The notes beneath the pieces were generated by a model. The model did no database searches. It was not told where the DNA came from and saw only the letters and a program-made list of their open reading frames with translations. The position numbers were made by a program, and so were the translations under genes. DNA of 7,235 bases from Bacillota bacterium (GTDB lineage Bacteria > Bacillota > Clostridia > Peptostreptococcales > Anaerovoracaceae), in NCBI GenBank assembly GCA_016281165.1, contig JAEEIC010000111.1:1-7235 (forward strand), read 5' to 3'. The number at the start of each line of letters is the position of its first letter. Position 1 is the stretch's first letter. Positions 5,266-7,235 of this stretch are shown piece by piece.

Positions 5266-6171
5266 ATGAAAGAAAAAAAGATTTTGCTGATAGTGAATCC
5301 GGTCTCGGGCACCCTCGGGTCGAAAGACGCAATGTTCGAGGCCCTCAAGGTCTTCTGCGCCGCGGACTGGACAGTTACCGCCGCCCTGACCCAGAAAAGA
5401 GGCCACGCCATAGAGCTGGCCGAAGGCGCCGCGGCCGCGGGCTTTGACGCCGTGGTCTGCTGCGGCGGCGACGGCACCCTGAACGAGACTCTGACGGGCC
5501 TGATGATCTCCGAGATGAGGACGGGCAGGAACATGCCCCTGGGCTACATACCCTGCGGCAGCACCAACGATTTCGCCGCGACCCTGGGCATATCCTCCGA
5601 CCCCGCCCAGGCGGCGCGAGACATAGTAGCCTCTCCCGGCGTCTCCCTGGACGCGGGCCGCTTCGCCAAAGACCACTGGTTCTCCTACATCGCCTCCTTC
5701 GGCGCCTTCACCCAGGCCTCCTGGTCCGCCCCCCAGGATCTTAAGAACGTGGTCGGCCACATGGCCTATATAATCGAGGGCCTCAAGGACATGTCGAGCC
5801 TCAAGCCCTACCGGGTCAAGGTCTGGGCCGATGGCTTCAGCTGCACCGGCGACTACGTCTTCGGCTGCGTGAGCAACACCCGCTCCATCGGCGGCATAGT
5901 CAAGCTCAGAGAGGGCGATATCGGCCTCGACGACGGGCTCTTCGAGCTGCTGCTGGTCAAATACCCCCTCACGACGACGGATATCAGCAATATAATCACC
6001 GGTATCTTCAGCTCCGACTTCACATCCGACGCCTTCGAGCTCGTCAAGACGACCAGGGCGCGCTTTGAGTTCGAGGAGGAGCTCTACTGGTCCCTGGACG
6101 GCGAGAAGGTCAAGGGCGCGAAGAACGTCGAGGTCACGAACATAACGAAGGCGGTCACGCTGCTCAAGTAG
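5266..6171 (+). CDS. Diacylglycerol kinase family lipid kinase (DagK/YegS/BmrU type)
   Basis: 301 residues, the usual size for soluble bacterial DGK-domain lipid kinases, which phosphorylate diacylglycerol or related lipids with ATP at the inner face of the membrane. It opens with KKILLIVNPVSG (4-15), then the nucleotide-binding GGDGTLNE (67-74) and the second conserved block GYIPCGSTNDFA (93-104). LDDGLFEL (221-228) and the C-terminal SLDGE (276-280) complete the catalytic fold. The ATG at 5266 is preferred because it puts the NPxSG motif near the N-terminus, as is typical. AAAGGA lies 10 nt upstream; a GGAGG abuts the ATG and is too close to act for it. An in-frame TTG at 5227 would add 13 residues but lacks an RBS and falls in the leader hairpin. 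It is transcribed alone, divergent from mscL and convergent with the serine dehydratase. The lipid substrate cannot be told from sequence. Confidence 0.93.
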   Translation: MKEKKILLIVNPVSGTLGSKDAMFEALKVFCAADWTVTAALTQKRGHAIELAEGAAAAGFDAVVCCGGDGTLNETLTGLMISEMRTGRNMPLGYIPCGSTNDFAATLGISSDPAQAARDIVASPGVSLDAGRFAKDHWFSYIASFGAFTQASWSAPQDLKNVVGHMAYIIEGLKDMSSLKPYRVKVWADGFSCTGDYVFGCVSNTRSIGGIVKLREGDIGLDDGLFELLLVKYPLTTTDISNIITGIFSSDFTSDAFELVKTTRARFEFEEELYWSLDGEKVKGAKNVEVTNITKAVTLLK

Positions 6172-6205
6172 CGGACCGCCCGTAAATATATTGTTTCTTT
6201 GTTTG

Positions 6206-6226
6206 GGAGCCCGCGGGCTCCTTTTT
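6206..6226 (+). terminator. Rho-independent terminator of the lipid kinase gene
   Basis: GGAGCC/GGCTCC (6206-6211/6216-6221) with a CGCG loop, followed by T5 (6222-6226), 34 nt past the kinase stop. The T-run overlaps the stop codon of the convergent serine dehydratase gene. On the minus strand no T-run follows the stem, so it does not serve that gene well. Confidence 0.8.
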
Positions 6227-7223
6227 ATTTCTTCTCCGCCCTCACCATCCTCGAGAGCATCTCGTTCCATTCCTCCTGCAGCTTCCTGCCGGTCTTCGTG
6301 ATCGGCAGTCCGCCGTTCGCTCCCGCTCTCATGCAGACGGGCAGCTGGTCCTGGATGTTCCTGAAGGCGACGATCACGTCGTCCATGGGGATCACGCTCT
6401 CAACGCCGGCCAGGGCCAGCTCCGCGCCCATGAGGGCGACGGCCGCTCCCATGGCGTTGCGCTTGATGCAGGGCACCTCGACGGCGGGGGTCGCCGGATC
6501 GCAGGTGAGGCCGAAGGTGTTCTTTAAGGCGATGGCGGCGGCGTTCACGATCTGGCGCGGTGTCCCGCCGGCCAGATAGCAGGCTCCCGCGGCGGCCATG
6601 GAGGCGGCGCAGCCCACCTCTCCCATGCAGCCTCCGCCCGAGCCGGTGAACATGCACTCCTTGCTCATGAGGCAGCCGATCAGGGCCGAGACGATGTAGG
6701 CTTCGGCCTGCTTCTCGCGGGAGGAGGCGTATCTTTCCGCGACGGCGAAGAGCGTGCCGGGAAGAGTGCCGGCCGAGCCCGAGGTGGGGCTCGCCACTAT
6801 CCTGCCCGCCGAGGCGCTGATCTCAGCCATAGCCACGGCTCCCGCCATGGCCTTGTTGAAGACGGGGCCGACTATGGACCTGCCCGAGGCGCCGAGCTCT
6901 TCGATCATCCTCGCGTCGCTGCCGGAGGCGAAGCCGGCGATGAGATCGTTGTCTCCCTTAAGCCCTCTGGCGGTCGAGATCTCTTCCACCTCGAGCTCAA
7001 AAAGAGCCTCCTGCATCACGCGCTCCCTGCTCGAGCCGCTGAGCGAGTTCTCGTATCTGAAGGCCGCTTCGAGTATGCCGATCTTCTCCGCGTCTTTCTG
7101 CATCTCTTCGAAAGACTGATAGCAGGCTTCGGCGCCCGGCTTTACGGCGATGCTCCTGATGGGAGGGACCACCCTCTTCATGACCGCGCCTTCGGCGAAG
7201 AGCGCCTTCTCCAGCGCCGCCAT
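6225..7223 (-). CDS. sdaA: L-serine dehydratase, iron-sulfur type, alpha domain (start uncertain)
   Basis: 332 residues from the ATG at 7223. The enzyme converts L-serine to pyruvate and ammonia with an oxygen-sensitive 4Fe-4S cluster rather than PLP. Cluster cysteines C199 (in GGGCMGEVG), C241 (in GLTCDP) and C252 (in VPCIKRN) show spacings of 42 and 11, the same as C343, C385 and C396 of E. coli SdaA. SPTSGSAGTLPG (145-156) is the other family hallmark. DPATPAVEVP (242-251) is unusual where DPVxGxVxVP is common. The alpha region starts near YQSFEEM (35-41), leaving about 34 extra residues in front. ATG 7223 has a GGAGGAG RBS 4 nt upstream, but the frame stays open through the last 12 bases, so the gene may be longer and could carry an N-terminal beta domain outside the window. 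No beta subunit is visible here. It converges on the lipid kinase gene. Confidence 0.92.
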   Translation of the reverse strand: MAALEKALFAEGAVMKRVVPPIRSIAVKPGAEACYQSFEEMQKDAEKIGILEAAFRYENSLSGSSRERVMQEALFELEVEEISTARGLKGDNDLIAGFASGSDARMIEELGASGRSIVGPVFNKAMAGAVAMAEISASAGRIVASPTSGSAGTLPGTLFAVAERYASSREKQAEAYIVSALIGCLMSKECMFTGSGGGCMGEVGCAASMAAAGACYLAGGTPRQIVNAAAIALKNTFGLTCDPATPAVEVPCIKRNAMGAAVALMGAELALAGVESVIPMDDVIVAFRNIQDQLPVCMRAGANGGLPITKTGRKLQEEWNEMLSRMVRAEKK

Positions 7224-7235
7224 CGTCTCCTCCGA

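Noticed and set aside
5188..6270. Minus-strand open frame of 360 codons opposite the lipid kinase
   Set aside because: It is a shadow frame with no domain or RBS, while the plus strand encodes a complete DGK-family protein. Antisense transcription is possible, but coding is not supported.

Overview
The window looks like chromosomal DNA from a Gram-positive, probably anaerobic, fairly GC-rich Bacillota (Clostridia-like) bacterium. Reasons: strong GGAGG-type ribosome binding sites, a Gram-positive style export signal, a fused FeoA-FeoB ferrous iron transporter, an iron-sulfur L-serine dehydratase, sigma-A type promoters in AT-rich gaps between GC-rich genes, and free use of ATA and AGG/AGA codons. 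The taxon is inferred from gene content only. No transposase, integrase, phage gene or CRISPR array is visible.

Layout, left to right. (1) Positions 1-520, minus strand: the start of an exported protein that leaves the window on the left. It has a signal peptide followed by eleven exact 9-residue acidic repeats (27-bp DNA repeats). It has its own promoter (641-669) and a 17-bp palindrome in the leader. (2) Positions 521-1082: no protein gene is supported. The stretch holds that promoter, a GC-rich block with nested inverted repeats, and a terminator for the gene to its right. (3) Positions 1083-2024, minus: a NudC-type NAD(H) pyrophosphatase. (4) Positions 2109-2267, minus: a complete tRNA-Leu(GAG) with its own promoter and terminator. 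(5) Positions 2296-5130, minus: mscL followed 26 bp later by feoAB, behind a strong promoter whose -10 is overlapped by a palindrome resembling DtxR-family iron boxes. (6) Positions 5145-6226, plus: a diacylglycerol-kinase-family lipid kinase with its own divergent promoter, leader hairpin and terminator. (7) Positions 6225-7235, minus: L-serine dehydratase alpha domain, convergent with the kinase; its frame is open to the right edge, so the true start may lie outside.

How the parts relate: most of the window is housekeeping (iron uptake, osmotic safety valve, NAD turnover, serine breakdown, lipid phosphorylation, a tRNA). The least ordinary points are the repeat-built exported protein, the apparent joint transcription of a mechanosensitive channel with ferrous iron uptake under an iron-box-like operator, and the structured GC-rich stretch downstream of nudC. 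I found no clear evidence of an entirely new multi-gene system.
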